From NCBI GenBank assembly GCA_934234185.1, contig CAKQHO010000003.1, positions 22,884 through 86,883 of the forward strand: a stretch of 64,000 nucleotides of DNA, read 5' to 3'. The stretch comes from an uncultured Psychrobacillus sp. Its GTDB lineage: Bacteria > Bacillota > Bacilli > Bacillales_A > Planococcaceae. Below are positions 36,052-45,183 of this stretch, piece by piece. Numbering within the stretch: position 1 is the stretch's first letter; each line of letters opens with the position of its first letter. The position numbers and the translations under genes were made by a program. Under the pieces are notes generated by a model. The model made no database searches and had not been told where the DNA came from. It saw nothing but the letters and a program-made list of their open reading frames with translations.

Positions 36052-38449
36052 TGTCTGTATCCTCCTTTTTTACTTTTAGCTTTATCATAGAATAGACTCC
36101 TAAACCAGCTATAAATAAAACAACAACCTCTAACATGGTATCGAAGCCACGAAAATCACCTAGAATTGCATTAACAATGTTGTTTCCCCCAGCTAAATTA
36201 TAGGAATCCTCGAAATATGACGATATCGTTGGGAATTTCTCATAATTTAATACTGCTAATCCCATTAAAGCTACTACCATGCCTGTTGCAATAGAAATAA
36301 TTGCATTAGACCACTTCATTTTTTTGGATATTTTCTCAGGTTTCCAATCAGGGAGATGTGAGAACGCAAGTAAAAATAGAGCGGTGGTTACCGATTCAAC
36401 CACTAGCTGAGTCAACGCTAAGTCTGGTGCTCTAAACACTACAAAGAATATAGCGATAGAATATCCAAGGACTCCATTTAAAAGCGTGGCTGTTATTCTT
36501 GATTTTGCAAATAACATAGCAACTCCAGCCGAGGACATGACTAATGCTAAGATTATCTCGAACAACCTAAAGGGAGCCTGGGTGGTTGGGTTAAAAGTAA
36601 ATGCTTCTAGGATAAATAAAAATCCTCCTACAGTAAGGACAAAAAATCCAAAGACATATACTAAATAGTCTCTGAGTAATCCAGTCATATAATATCTCGT
36701 AACTGTACTAGATACTTCCTCTGACCAAGAGAGAAATCGATTGTAAAATGCATTAAACGAGTAATTTGGAGAGAACAATCCATAAATTGGTCTCCAAAGC
36801 TTTAATATTCTAAATAGAAGGAAGCCTAATGCAATGACACCTACTGTCATCCAAAACTCCGGTTTAAATCCATGCCAAGCATAAATATTGGGTGTCAGAT
36901 TTGCCGGGTCACCAAAGGTTGGATACACACTAGCCATAGCGGGCTTTAATATATATTGTCCTAAGAGATTCGGAAAAAAGAATATACCTACTACTAAAGC
37001 AGCCAAAATAATAGGGGAAATAAGCATCCCTATTGGTGCCTCGTGTATAGGCTTATCTAATTTTTCAGGCTGAGCCTTTCCTAGGAAAGTTTTGTAAATA
37101 AAAATCATACAGTAAATGAATGTAAGCACACTGCCCACCCAAGCAATAATGGGAAAAATAATCCCAAAGCTTTGGAGGGAGAACACATCCGCTTCCATAA
37201 TATGCACAGTAGCAGCAAAAAACATTTCTTTACTTAAAAACCCATTAAATGGTGGTAAGCCAGCCATCGAAAGACTTCCAATGGAAGCCACGGTAAATGT
37301 GATGGGCATAAATGTCATTAGGCCACCCAGCCTTCTAATGTCGCGCGTACCAAGTTCATGATCTAATATACCAACGACCATAAACAAAGCTCCCTTGAAG
37401 GTAGAATGGTTAATGAGATGGAACAAGGCAGCAAAAGTAGCTTGAGTAAAGATAACTGTATCTTCAGAATAGCCATATTGAAGAGCTACAGACCCCAGCC
37501 CAAGCAAACTCATAATTAATCCAAGCTGACTAATAGTTGAAAATGCTAGCAGTGCTTTCAGATCGGTTTGCTTCACTGCATTGAAGGAGCCCCAAAACAA
37601 GGTAACCATTCCCACTAAACTAACCGTCCAAAACCACACTTCCTCGACACCAAAAATCGGAGTCATACGCGCCACAAGATAAATCCCTGCCTTTACCATA
37701 GTAGCAGAGTGTAAGTAGGCACTTACAGGAGTAGGTGCCTCCATTGCATCCGGAAGCCAAATATGAAAAGGAAACTGAGCAGATTTAGTAAAAGCCCCTA
37801 GCAATATCAATACCATAGCAGGTAGAAACAAGGAATTTTCCGTCAGACTTAATCCTACTGAAAGAATTTCTCTTATACTAAATGTTCCGGTCATGATATA
37901 TAGCATAATAAATCCTATTAGCATGGCAATCCCACCGCTGACTGTAATCAGCATCGCTTTTTTAGCTCCCTGTCTAGAAGCATTCCGATGACTCCAAAAA
38001 GCAATTAATAAGAAGGAAGACACGCTTGTTAATTCCCAAAAGACATAGAGAACCATTAAATTATCAGAAAACACAACTCCTAGCATTGCGCCCATGAACA
38101 AGAGTAAATAACAATAAAACTGTTGCAATGCCTCTTTAGTAGAAAGATAGAAAATAGAGTATAAAATAACCAATGCACCTACACCAGTTATAAGTAGTCC
38201 TAGTATGATACTTAGACCATCTAAATAAGACGTAAAGTTAATATTAAACGTGGGAATCCAGTTATACGTGTGGGTAAATGTTTTGCCTTTTGCAACTGAG
38301 GGAATAAAGCTTGAAAAATATAAAAATAAACTAGCTGGTACCAACAATACTAACCAGCCTATATGTACGTTTTTTAATATTCTATAGATAAACGGCACCA
38401 AAGCCGCTATAATAAATGGAAATAAAATAGCAAAATTAACAGAAAACAC
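36041..38449 (-). CDS. mrpA: Na+/H+ antiporter subunit MrpA
   Basis: Largest Mrp subunit (802 residues, about 21 helices), homologous to NuoL with a C-terminal MrpB/NuoJ-like extension (LALTQLVVESVTTALFLLAF, near residue 680). The proton-path residues lie in VFWELTSVSSFLLIAFW (about 134) and KSAQFPFHIWLPDAMEAPTP (about 221). Start is GTG after GTAGGAGG. Mrp complexes support alkali and sodium tolerance; all seven genes mrpA-G are present in standard order and overlap or nearly so. Confidence 0.95.
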   Translation of the reverse strand: MFSVNFAILFPFIIAALVPFIYRILKNVHIGWLVLLVPASLFLYFSSFIPSVAKGKTFTHTYNWIPTFNINFTSYLDGLSIILGLLITGVGALVILYSIFYLSTKEALQQFYCYLLLFMGAMLGVVFSDNLMVLYVFWELTSVSSFLLIAFWSHRNASRQGAKKAMLITVSGGIAMLIGFIMLYIMTGTFSIREILSVGLSLTENSLFLPAMVLILLGAFTKSAQFPFHIWLPDAMEAPTPVSAYLHSATMVKAGIYLVARMTPIFGVEEVWFWTVSLVGMVTLFWGSFNAVKQTDLKALLAFSTISQLGLIMSLLGLGSVALQYGYSEDTVIFTQATFAALFHLINHSTFKGALFMVVGILDHELGTRDIRRLGGLMTFMPITFTVASIGSLSMAGLPPFNGFLSKEMFFAATVHIMEADVFSLQSFGIIFPIIAWVGSVLTFIYCMIFIYKTFLGKAQPEKLDKPIHEAPIGMLISPIILAALVVGIFFFPNLLGQYILKPAMASVYPTFGDPANLTPNIYAWHGFKPEFWMTVGVIALGFLLFRILKLWRPIYGLFSPNYSFNAFYNRFLSWSEEVSSTVTRYYMTGLLRDYLVYVFGFFVLTVGGFLFILEAFTFNPTTQAPFRLFEIILALVMSSAGVAMLFAKSRITATLLNGVLGYSIAIFFVVFRAPDLALTQLVVESVTTALFLLAFSHLPDWKPEKISKKMKWSNAIISIATGMVVALMGLAVLNYEKFPTISSYFEDSYNLAGGNNIVNAILGDFRGFDTMLEVVVLFIAGLGVYSMIKLKVKKEDTDIEN

Positions 38450-38778
38450 TTGGTTACCTCCTACTTTTTTATTTATATGAAAGTGGATTTTAAAGAATTT
38501 GAATGGGAGACTTGACTATCCCAACGAGTAGTAGCATAATAGGATTCCATATGGGGTGATTTATATACTTCAACTGAACTTGGGGTGTTTATATTTGCTA
38601 TTATAGTAACTTTGTAGGGAATACTCGCGTCTAATCTAGATAAACGCATGAATATACTATCTAAAGTATACACTAATTTACGACACTCTGCACTTCTGCT
38701 GATGTTTAGTCACAGACTTATTGATAAAAATAGATCGTTATTATAGAAGAAAATAAAACAAATGAGGTGTAAAAGAAA
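38450..38778. other. Divergent intergenic region of mrp and USP genes
   Basis: A 329-base spacer between the divergent mrpA and the universal-stress gene. A minus-strand frame at 38473-38673 (66 codons) has no SD and no recognisable product, so it is not called. I found no convincing promoter, riboswitch or hairpin, though both genes must start here. Confidence 0.5.
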
Positions 38779-39462
38779 GTGAAACACGCAAAGGGAAGGA
38801 TGGACGAAAGTATACTAGTATGTGTATACTACGGACCAAATGGAGAGAGATTGATTAGAAGAGGGCACAAAATGGCAAGTATGCTTGATTGTCCATTATA
38901 TATTCTAACAGTGGATTCTCTTCCATACGATGCTTTTGATGCTGAAAAATCTGGGTATATCGAACAATGGAAAGCCTTAGCCGATGAGTTAGAAATAGAA
39001 GAGTTCATTATAAAAGATAATGAGAAGCGACCTTCACCAAAGGTAATTAAAGAAGTTGCACATCAACTTAACATTACTCAAATCATCATTGGACAAACTG
39101 CTCAAAGCAGATGGGAAGAAATCACAAAAGGCTCTTTTATGAATGTACTTCTAAAAGAAATTCCTTTCGTGGATTTCCACGTTGTATCTGTTGAGCGTGC
39201 TGTAAAAGATGAAATAGATGGTATCTTTGAAAAAGGGGTAAGAGCATACCTTGTTACAGAAGGAGATACTTACAAAATTTCTTTTACATGTTCAAAAAAT
39301 ATGTACCAAGAAGGAATCTTCTTCAAGGAAATAGGAACAGATTTTGACAATGGGATTTTTAAGTTTATGTATAACAACAAAATGCACCAGGTTCATATAC
39401 AAGACAATCTAGTAACAGATCCATCGCAAATTCCTGGTGAATGTAAGCTGAAAGCACAATAA
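38779..39462 (+). CDS. Universal-stress/KdpD-like USP domain protein
   Basis: Cytosolic protein of 227 residues. The first ~140 residues are a USP domain of the KdpD type (ILVCVYYGPNGERLIRRGHKMA, residues 11 on, shown in part; ITQIIIGQTAQSRWEEITKG near 105). The remaining ~85 residues are a separate small domain I do not recognise. No histidine kinase domain follows. Start is GTG, 9 nt after GAGGTG. Its position divergent from mrp suggests a link with cation or pH homeostasis, which is inference. Confidence 0.75.
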   Translation: MKHAKGRMDESILVCVYYGPNGERLIRRGHKMASMLDCPLYILTVDSLPYDAFDAEKSGYIEQWKALADELEIEEFIIKDNEKRPSPKVIKEVAHQLNITQIIIGQTAQSRWEEITKGSFMNVLLKEIPFVDFHVVSVERAVKDEIDGIFEKGVRAYLVTEGDTYKISFTCSKNMYQEGIFFKEIGTDFDNGIFKFMYNNKMHQVHIQDNLVTDPSQIPGECKLKAQ

Positions 39463-39481
39463 TTGAAAAAGGCAAATTTTA

Positions 39482-39518
39482 AAGAGGATACTCATTGATG
39501 ATATCCTCTTTTTTTTAT
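39482..39518 (+). terminator. Terminator of the USP gene
   Basis: A 9-bp stem (AAGAGGATA / TATCCTCTT) with T8 tail, overlapping the 3' end of the convergent MFS gene. Confidence 0.88.
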
Positions 39519-40726
39519 TTCCTAAAAGATTTGTTATCCTTTGGAAGCCAAAAAGCAACCAATCCTAGTAATGGTAAATATGAAATAACCATCATTGTAT
39601 GTAACACGCCAATAACATCCATCAGTCTCCCAATGATTACTCCACCAATTGCTCCCATGCCAAAAGCAAAGCCTACCGTTAATCCCGCCATTGTCCCAAT
39701 TTTGTCTGGAAAGAGCTCTTGGGCATATATTACAGTCACTGAAAAACTTAACATGATGAAAAACCCAAGGATTATTAAAAGAATAACAACAAGCCATATG
39801 GAAACATACGGGAGGATAATAGCTAAGGGAATTGGCACCACAACCGAAAGCAAAATCACACTTTTCCTACCAATTCTATCTGCAAGCGGTCCACCAAAAA
39901 ACGTTCCGACAGCGCCTAATGCTAGAAAAATAAACACCAATTGTTGCCCTTGCTTAATACTAAAATGATAGTTTTCTATTAAGTAAAATGCATAAAAGCT
40001 AGTCATATTAGTTACGTAAAAGGATCGTACAAATATAATAGCCATCAACAAACCAAGTGCAATACCTAACTGTTTTTTTGTCAGGTTGGGCAAAGACGAT
40101 ACCATCACTTTTTTCTTTTGTTTAAACGAGACAGACTGTAGATGCTTGGAATACCATAAAGAAATTTTTGATAATACAAAAATACCGATGGCTGCTACAA
40201 TCAGAAATAAAGCTGCACCCTTTTGTCCCAGTGGCACAAGAACAAAGGCACTTATTAACGGTGCTAGTGCTTGCCCCGAGTTCCCCCCTACCTGATAAAT
40301 AGATTGAGATAGACCTCTTTTATTTCCCGCTGCCATAAAAGAAACCCGAGAGCCTTCAGGATGAAATATTGCTGAGCCAAATCCTAGCAGCATTACGGAA
40401 ACTAGTATCATCCAGTACTCTGGAGCCAAGGCTAGACCAAGCATGCCTAAAAAAGAGCTAAACATGCCCAGCGGCAACGCAAACGGCATTGGCTTTTTAT
40501 CACTAATAAACCCAACTGCTGGTTGTAGTAAAGATGCCACTATATTTAAAGAAAAAGAAATAAGACCAAGCTGCGTATAACTTAAACCCAGCTCCTTTGA
40601 AAAAATCGGAAACATAGCAGGGATAACCGATTGAAGCGTATCATTGAATAAATGACATATCCCAATTGCCACCATTACTGGATAGACTGGAGTATTTGTA
40701 ATTTCTGAACCCTTAGCCGCTGTCAT
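39515..40726 (-). CDS. MFS transporter, Fsr (fosmidomycin-resistance) type
   Basis: Major facilitator of about 403 residues with 12 helices, resembling Fsr-type efflux proteins (HLFNDTLQSVIPAMFPIFSK near the start; PEGSRVSFMAAGNKRGLSQS in the central region). Substrate unknown. I take the ATG at 40726. A TATACT at 40768-40763 on the minus strand could be the -10, which would leave the longer GTG frame (40774) outside the transcript. The SD for the chosen ATG is weak, so the start is uncertain. Confidence 0.8.
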   Translation of the reverse strand: MTAAKGSEITNTPVYPVMVAIGICHLFNDTLQSVIPAMFPIFSKELGLSYTQLGLISFSLNIVASLLQPAVGFISDKKPMPFALPLGMFSSFLGMLGLALAPEYWMILVSVMLLGFGSAIFHPEGSRVSFMAAGNKRGLSQSIYQVGGNSGQALAPLISAFVLVPLGQKGAALFLIVAAIGIFVLSKISLWYSKHLQSVSFKQKKKVMVSSLPNLTKKQLGIALGLLMAIIFVRSFYVTNMTSFYAFYLIENYHFSIKQGQQLVFIFLALGAVGTFFGGPLADRIGRKSVILLSVVVPIPLAIILPYVSIWLVVILLIILGFFIMLSFSVTVIYAQELFPDKIGTMAGLTVGFAFGMGAIGGVIIGRLMDVIGVLHTMMVISYLPLLGLVAFWLPKDNKSFRK

Positions 40727-40936
40727 GAAGTCCACGTTCTTTCTACCGTAAATTATCGAACTAGTATAACTCACCTTAAATTATTTTGCGCAAGAAGTGT
40801 GGGATGAGATATCTTTTTTATTTGAATTCCCCCGAAAACACATTTTTATTAATCCCCAAAATATCCCTTTACATAGTTATAATTCATTTGGAAATAATAG
40901 TGTCCATATAGTTTCAAAAAGGAGTCTTGATGTTAA

Positions 40937-41647
40937 ATGGGTTTTCTTACAGAAGAAATAAACTTTTGGGAAATGATTTTTAGAACTACTATCTCCTTTG
41001 CTGTACTTCTCTTTTTAGCAAGATTAATGGGGAAGAAGCAGGTTAGCCAATTAACCTTCTTCCATTACGCCACTGGAATTACTATAGGCTCTATCGCATC
41101 TGAAATAGCATCTCAAAAAGAAACCCCCTTTGTTGATGGGATAGTTTCCCTTATATGGTGGACAGGACTTACTATAATTATGAGTTATCTATCCTTAAAA
41201 TCTCCTAAAATGCGTGTTTGGCTCGATGATAAACCTAGTATCCTTATAAAGGATGGAGTTCTTTCCGTACAGGCTTTAAGAAAAACTCGAATAAATATGG
41301 ATGATTTGCAAATGCTGTTACGTGAGCAGTCTATTTATTCCTTACAGGATGTCTACTTTGCCATATTAGAAACAAACGGAAAACTGAGTGTTATAAAAAA
41401 ACCAGAAGCCGAAAGTGCGACAAAGCAAGACGTAAAAGCAGATATTACACTTCCCAAATACATGCCTACAGAAGTTATTTATGACGGGGATGTTATACAA
41501 AAAAACCTGGAGGACCTTTCTCTTGATCAGGAATGGTTGTCTAGAAAGCTCAGGAAACAAAATGTTCACTCAATTGATGAAGTTTACTATGCGCAGGTAC
41601 AAACAAACGGCTCCCTTTTCCTATTCTTAAAAAAAGATGTTACCTAA
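40937..41647 (+). CDS. DUF421 membrane protein (YetF/YrbG-like)
   Basis: Protein of 236 residues with three N-terminal helices (about 13-95) and a cytosolic DUF421/YetF domain. Family marks are FLARLMGKKQVSQLTFFHYA (about residues 22-41), GSIASEIA and LREQSIYSLQDVYFAILETN (about 124-143). The tail domain repeats a related motif (LRKQNVHSIDEVYYAQVQTN, about 208-227), so the cytosolic part is a tandem duplication. Function unknown. The only in-frame ATG lies 12 nt after AAAAAGGAG. Confidence 0.88.
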   Translation: MGFLTEEINFWEMIFRTTISFAVLLFLARLMGKKQVSQLTFFHYATGITIGSIASEIASQKETPFVDGIVSLIWWTGLTIIMSYLSLKSPKMRVWLDDKPSILIKDGVLSVQALRKTRINMDDLQMLLREQSIYSLQDVYFAILETNGKLSVIKKPEAESATKQDVKADITLPKYMPTEVIYDGDVIQKNLEDLSLDQEWLSRKLRKQNVHSIDEVYYAQVQTNGSLFLFLKKDVT

Positions 41648-41649
41648 TA

Positions 41650-41680
41650 GCACAGTGTCCAAAAAGACGCTGTGCCTTAT
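41650..41680. terminator. Terminator between convergent genes
   Basis: A 10-bp stem (GCACAGTGTC / GACGCTGTGC) with one G-T pair and a T-rich tail, between the DUF421 and glycosidase genes. Confidence 0.75.
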
Positions 41681-43338
41681 TTAAGCTTTTGCTTAAATAA
41701 CCTAATGGACTTATTTAGAGATGCTGTATCTATTTCTTTTACCAAATCATTATTAAGCTTATACTTTTCCTTTAGTTTAATAATCCGATCTACACTTTCA
41801 TTTATTCTTTCAACAGTTATTTCTCCATCTTTTACAGCCTGAACGATTGCTTCGATCGCTCTTTGGATATTATTATATTCATGAGCAATTAACACAATAT
41901 CATTACCTGCTTTTATAGCCTGGACAGCTGCCTCCCCCATTTCATAATTATCCTCAATAGCATCCATTGTCATATCATCCGTAACAATTACCCCTTCAAA
42001 GCCTAGCTGATTCCTGAGAATGCCTGTAATAATATCCTCAGACATGGAACTAGGGAACCTATTATCAATGTTTGGCATTAGAATATGAGCAACCATTACT
42101 ACATCTGCCCCATTTGCAATAGCCTCTTGAAATGGAATCAGTTCTAAACTTTTTAAGTCCTCTAGAGTTTTATAGATAACCGGCAATTCCATATGGGAAT
42201 CTACATCCGTGTCTCCATGGCCGGGAAAATGTTTAATGACAGAAACAACATTTTCACTTTGAATACCCTGCATCGTTTCCACTCCAAGATTACTAACTAT
42301 TTGTACATCATCACCAAATGCCCTATCGCCTATTACAGGATTATTTGGATTACTGTTAACATCTATAACCGGGGCGTAGTCCATATTCATCCCGAAAGCC
42401 TTCACCTGCATAGCCAACAATGCACCTATACCAAAGGTAAGCACTTCATCGTTCTTTCTTCCAATTTCCAAGTTAGTTGGCTGGTCCAATAAACCAGGGA
42501 GCCGAGTCACCCTGCCTCCTTCTTGATCAACACTCAAAAATAGAGGGTATTTTTCTAATTTAATTTGTTCTTTAATAGCATTAATGAGTGCAATAGATCG
42601 ATGTGGATTCGTTAAGTTTTTCTTCAGAAATATAATCCCACCTACTTTTTGCTTTGTTATAAGATTCTCTATTTCACTTGAAAAACTATCTCCTTCTATA
42701 CCAGAAATGATCATTTGCCCTACCTTTTCTTCCAAGGTCATTTCATCTAATGGGTCTACTACTTCACCAGAAACCTCCTTTAAATCTGTATAAACAGAAA
42801 TATGATGAACATAAGGATTCGGTTCTTTAGAGGTAGGCTTAGGAAGTATCCACTTTAATTGAAAGTTAGAGGTAACCTCATATACTAAAATAGATTGATC
42901 TACCTCTTCATCCTGATAGCTTCTAACATAATCTGGGTCGCCACCTATACTTTTAATATCCTCAAGCCTGATGTTTTGAATAAATGACGCATTTGACCGC
43001 AAATCAAATATAGTTCCTGATCGATGCCCAATTGTAGCATTTCTCTTCTCATATTCATCATAGGTATCTAAAGAATGATCACTGGAATTATCTGGCTCCC
43101 CCCATACCTCATAAAGCTGCTGAATATCTGTTTCTCCTACCGTAAAAGGAATATTAACAACCTGTCCTTTTTCAGCACTTTCAAAAAGAAGAGAAACCAA
43201 TGCTTGAATCTCAGTTGATTTTGTTTGATCATCTATTATGACGTCCTTGTTTGATTCTTCTGACTGATTAGTAAAAAAAACTTCTGCTATCCCCAAAGCT
43301 AAAAGTATAAATAGTAACAATCCAACTTTTTTTATCAT
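41677..43338 (-). CDS. Glycoside hydrolase family 3 (NagZ-like) with N-terminal DUF4309 domain
   Basis: Membrane-anchored extracellular enzyme of 553 residues. One N-terminal helix (about 3-22) precedes a DUF4309-like domain (about 40-190; VGETDIQQLYEVWGEPDNSS, IRLEDIKSIGGDPDYVRSYQ). The GH3 barrel follows from about 200. Catalytic features of beta-N-acetylhexosaminidases are present: KHFPGHGDTDVDSH (His/Asp dyad) and VIVTDDMTMDAI (nucleophile Asp). The GH3 C-terminal domain is absent, as in NagZ. A role in muropeptide turnover is likely. The ATG at 43338 lies 7 nt after GGGGG. Confidence 0.88.
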   Translation of the reverse strand: MIKKVGLLLFILLALGIAEVFFTNQSEESNKDVIIDDQTKSTEIQALVSLLFESAEKGQVVNIPFTVGETDIQQLYEVWGEPDNSSDHSLDTYDEYEKRNATIGHRSGTIFDLRSNASFIQNIRLEDIKSIGGDPDYVRSYQDEEVDQSILVYEVTSNFQLKWILPKPTSKEPNPYVHHISVYTDLKEVSGEVVDPLDEMTLEEKVGQMIISGIEGDSFSSEIENLITKQKVGGIIFLKKNLTNPHRSIALINAIKEQIKLEKYPLFLSVDQEGGRVTRLPGLLDQPTNLEIGRKNDEVLTFGIGALLAMQVKAFGMNMDYAPVIDVNSNPNNPVIGDRAFGDDVQIVSNLGVETMQGIQSENVVSVIKHFPGHGDTDVDSHMELPVIYKTLEDLKSLELIPFQEAIANGADVVMVAHILMPNIDNRFPSSMSEDIITGILRNQLGFEGVIVTDDMTMDAIEDNYEMGEAAVQAIKAGNDIVLIAHEYNNIQRAIEAIVQAVKDGEITVERINESVDRIIKLKEKYKLNNDLVKEIDTASLNKSIRLFKQKLK

Positions 43339-43531
43339 TTCGAAGCCCCCGAACAAACTCTAATTACTTATTATATTTCCATCAGTATAGCCACTATACC
43401 TTTAATTGGAACAATATTCTCCTATTTTATCTACAATAAACAGTAATGCCGATAACAAGAGATACTAACTTGGGAAGAAAGGTTCCCTCTATACCTAATA
43501 ATGTTAATTTTTCTATCTCCTCCAAGCAAAA

Positions 43532-43557
43532 AAGCAACCCAAAAAATGGAGTTGCTT
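43532..43557 (-). terminator. Terminator of the histidine phosphatase gene
   Basis: A 7-bp stem (AAGCAAC / GTTGCTT) with T-rich minus-strand tail, 17 nt after the stop. Confidence 0.75.
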
Positions 43558-43573
43558 CTATTATATAAATATA

Positions 43574-44173
43574 TTATTCAAGAATTATTTGAGTCTCGTG
43601 TTGAAGATGTTTCATGCAATTAAATAAAGTGCACTTAATTTGGTGTTCGCTTACATCAACAATGGTCACAGAGGTATTACCGATGTCATTTGTAAATTCT
43701 TCTTCAGGCATTAATGCTGCTAACAAGCGACCAATGAAACCACCATGGCTCACTACTAGAACTTTCTGCTCTGGATACTCTCTTTGAACATCCTCTATGA
43801 AGCTAAGCCCACGACTAATAATGGCTTCCGCTGATTCAAAGCCCATATCTAAGCTTCTCCAATCTAGCCCCCACTTCTCTATACGCTCCTGTTCTGTAGT
43901 CCCTTCAATTAAACCACCACCTATTTCTCCTAGCCTTCCATCTACTATAAAAGGAAGGTGTGGCTGTTTCTCTGTAATAATTTCCGCAGTTTTCTTTGCT
44001 CGAATAAGAGGGCTTGTATAGATAACATCCCATTCCTCTTTTTCTAACCTCTCACTCACTAGCTCGGCCATTTCAATTCCTTCAGCATCCAATGGAACGT
44101 CTGTAGTTCCCTGCGCTCTCCCTATCTTGTTCCATTCCGTTACCCCATGTCGCACAAAAGCAATTATAGTCAT
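43574..44173 (-). CDS. Histidine phosphatase family protein
   Basis: Phosphoglycerate-mutase-like phosphatase of 199 residues. The phospho-His motif is FVRHGVTEWN (His9), the second Arg lies in SPLIRAKKTAE and the second His in VVSHGGFIGRLL (about residue 142). EIGGGLIEG supplies the general acid Glu. It could be a cobalamin- or sugar-phosphatase-like enzyme; the substrate cannot be told. SD AAAGGAG. Confidence 0.88.
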   Translation of the reverse strand: MTIIAFVRHGVTEWNKIGRAQGTTDVPLDAEGIEMAELVSERLEKEEWDVIYTSPLIRAKKTAEIITEKQPHLPFIVDGRLGEIGGGLIEGTTEQERIEKWGLDWRSLDMGFESAEAIISRGLSFIEDVQREYPEQKVLVVSHGGFIGRLLAALMPEEEFTNDIGNTSVTIVDVSEHQIKCTLFNCMKHLQHETQIILE

Positions 44174-44242
44174 TATTCCATCTCCTTTTCCTCTGCTTAT
44201 TGCTATATTAATCTTCTCAGAAGACTTTTCCGATGTAAATAA

Positions 44243-44280
44243 GAAAAGCGCAAGCGCCTATCTCTGCCCCGACAAGCAAA
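44243..44280 (+). repeat. Solo left end of the interspersed repeat
   Basis: Matches the first ~38 bases of the repeat (GAAAAGCGCAAGCGCC, then TATCTCTGCCCCGACAAGC) almost exactly; the core and right end are missing. Unlike other copies it does not follow a plus-strand stop codon. Confidence 0.75.
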
Positions 44281-44326
44281 TAAAATTTCATAAAATTAGT
44301 ATTATATACTTTCCACAAAATGTTTA

Positions 44327-44357
44327 TTGACATTCACGTAGGGGCAACGTTTAAAGT
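44327..44357 (+). promoter_or_regulatory. MerR-type promoter with 19-bp spacer
   Basis: TTGACA (44327-44332) and TAAAGT (44352-44357) are separated by 19 bp, the overlong spacer typical of MerR-activated promoters. The spacer holds two ACGT elements (44336-44339, 44347-44350) as an imperfect dyad. It lies in front of the MerR gene, so autoactivation is likely. Confidence 0.6.
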
Positions 44358-44378
44358 ATGAATTAAGGAGGTGGATAC

Positions 44379-45137
44379 ATGGAGTACACCATTCAAAAGT
44401 TTGCTCAGTTGGCCGGGGTTAGTACAAGAACATTACGATATTATGATGAAATCGGTCTATTAAACCCTGCTCGCACTAATTCCTCTGGCTATCGAATCTA
44501 CGGGCCAAGCGAGGTAAGTCGTTTGCAGCAAATACTCTTCTACCGAGAGCTAGGTGTTAATCTAGAGACCATAAAAGAAATCATGAACTCAGCAAGCTAC
44601 GATGCCATCCTTGCTCTTAAAGAACATCAACAAAAGCTATTAGAAAAAAGGGCCACGCTTGATAAACTTATTCATAATGTGGAAAAGACTATTTTACAAT
44701 CTGAAAGGGGAATACCAATGAGTGATCAAGAAAAGTTTGAAGGCTTCAAGGAGAAGCAAATAGAAGAAAATGAAAAGCAATATGGTCAGGAAATAAGAGA
44801 AAAATATGGTGACCAAGTAGTAAATGCTTCAAACGCTAAGCTAAAGAATATGAGTGAGGAACAATATAAAGCAATAACCAAGCTAGAGATAGATTTAATT
44901 GATCAACTAAAAATAGCAATGAAAACTGGCAATCCAGCTAGTAAGGAAGGTCAACAGGTTGCAGCTCTCCATAAAGAATGGCTTAGCTTCCATTGGAACA
45001 GCTATTCAAAGAAAGCTCATGCAGGAGTAGCCCAAATGTATGTCACTGATGATCGTTTCACCGACTATTATAATTCGAGAGCTGGAAGTGGAGCAGCAGA
45101 GTTTTTAAAAGATGCCATCTTAGTTTATACAAGCTAA
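44379..45137 (+). CDS. MerR-family activator with TipAS drug-binding domain
   Basis: Regulator of 252 residues. The MerR winged helix is at about 1-70 (FAQLAGVSTRTLRYYDEIGL and SGYRIYGPSEV). A long dimerisation helix follows, then a C-terminal TipAS domain (about 130-250; HKEWLSFHWNSYSKKAHAGV). Mta- and TipAL-like proteins bind amphipathic antibiotics and activate efflux genes and their own promoter. No efflux gene is adjacent on this strand. SD AAGGAGGTGG. Confidence 0.9.
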   Translation: MEYTIQKFAQLAGVSTRTLRYYDEIGLLNPARTNSSGYRIYGPSEVSRLQQILFYRELGVNLETIKEIMNSASYDAILALKEHQQKLLEKRATLDKLIHNVEKTILQSERGIPMSDQEKFEGFKEKQIEENEKQYGQEIREKYGDQVVNASNAKLKNMSEEQYKAITKLEIDLIDQLKIAMKTGNPASKEGQQVAALHKEWLSFHWNSYSKKAHAGVAQMYVTDDRFTDYYNSRAGSGAAEFLKDAILVYTS

Positions 45138-45164
45138 AGGTCCTTTTGAGACCCTTAGCTTTTA
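45131..45164. terminator. Terminator overlapping the MerR stop codon
   Basis: A 12-base stem (AAGCTAAAGGTC / GACCCTTAGCTT) with one mismatch; the TAA stop lies in the 5' arm and a T-rich tail follows. Confidence 0.75.
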
Positions 45165-45183
45165 TAAGGTTGTCTAGGGAGTG

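Noticed and set aside
38473..38673. 66-codon minus-strand frame before mrpA
   Set aside because: No SD, no recognisable protein, low-complexity composition; likely chance.
39515..40774. Longest frame start of the Fsr-like MFS gene (GTG at 40774)
   Set aside because: No SD upstream, and it would overlap the likely -10 box; the ATG at 40726 fits better.
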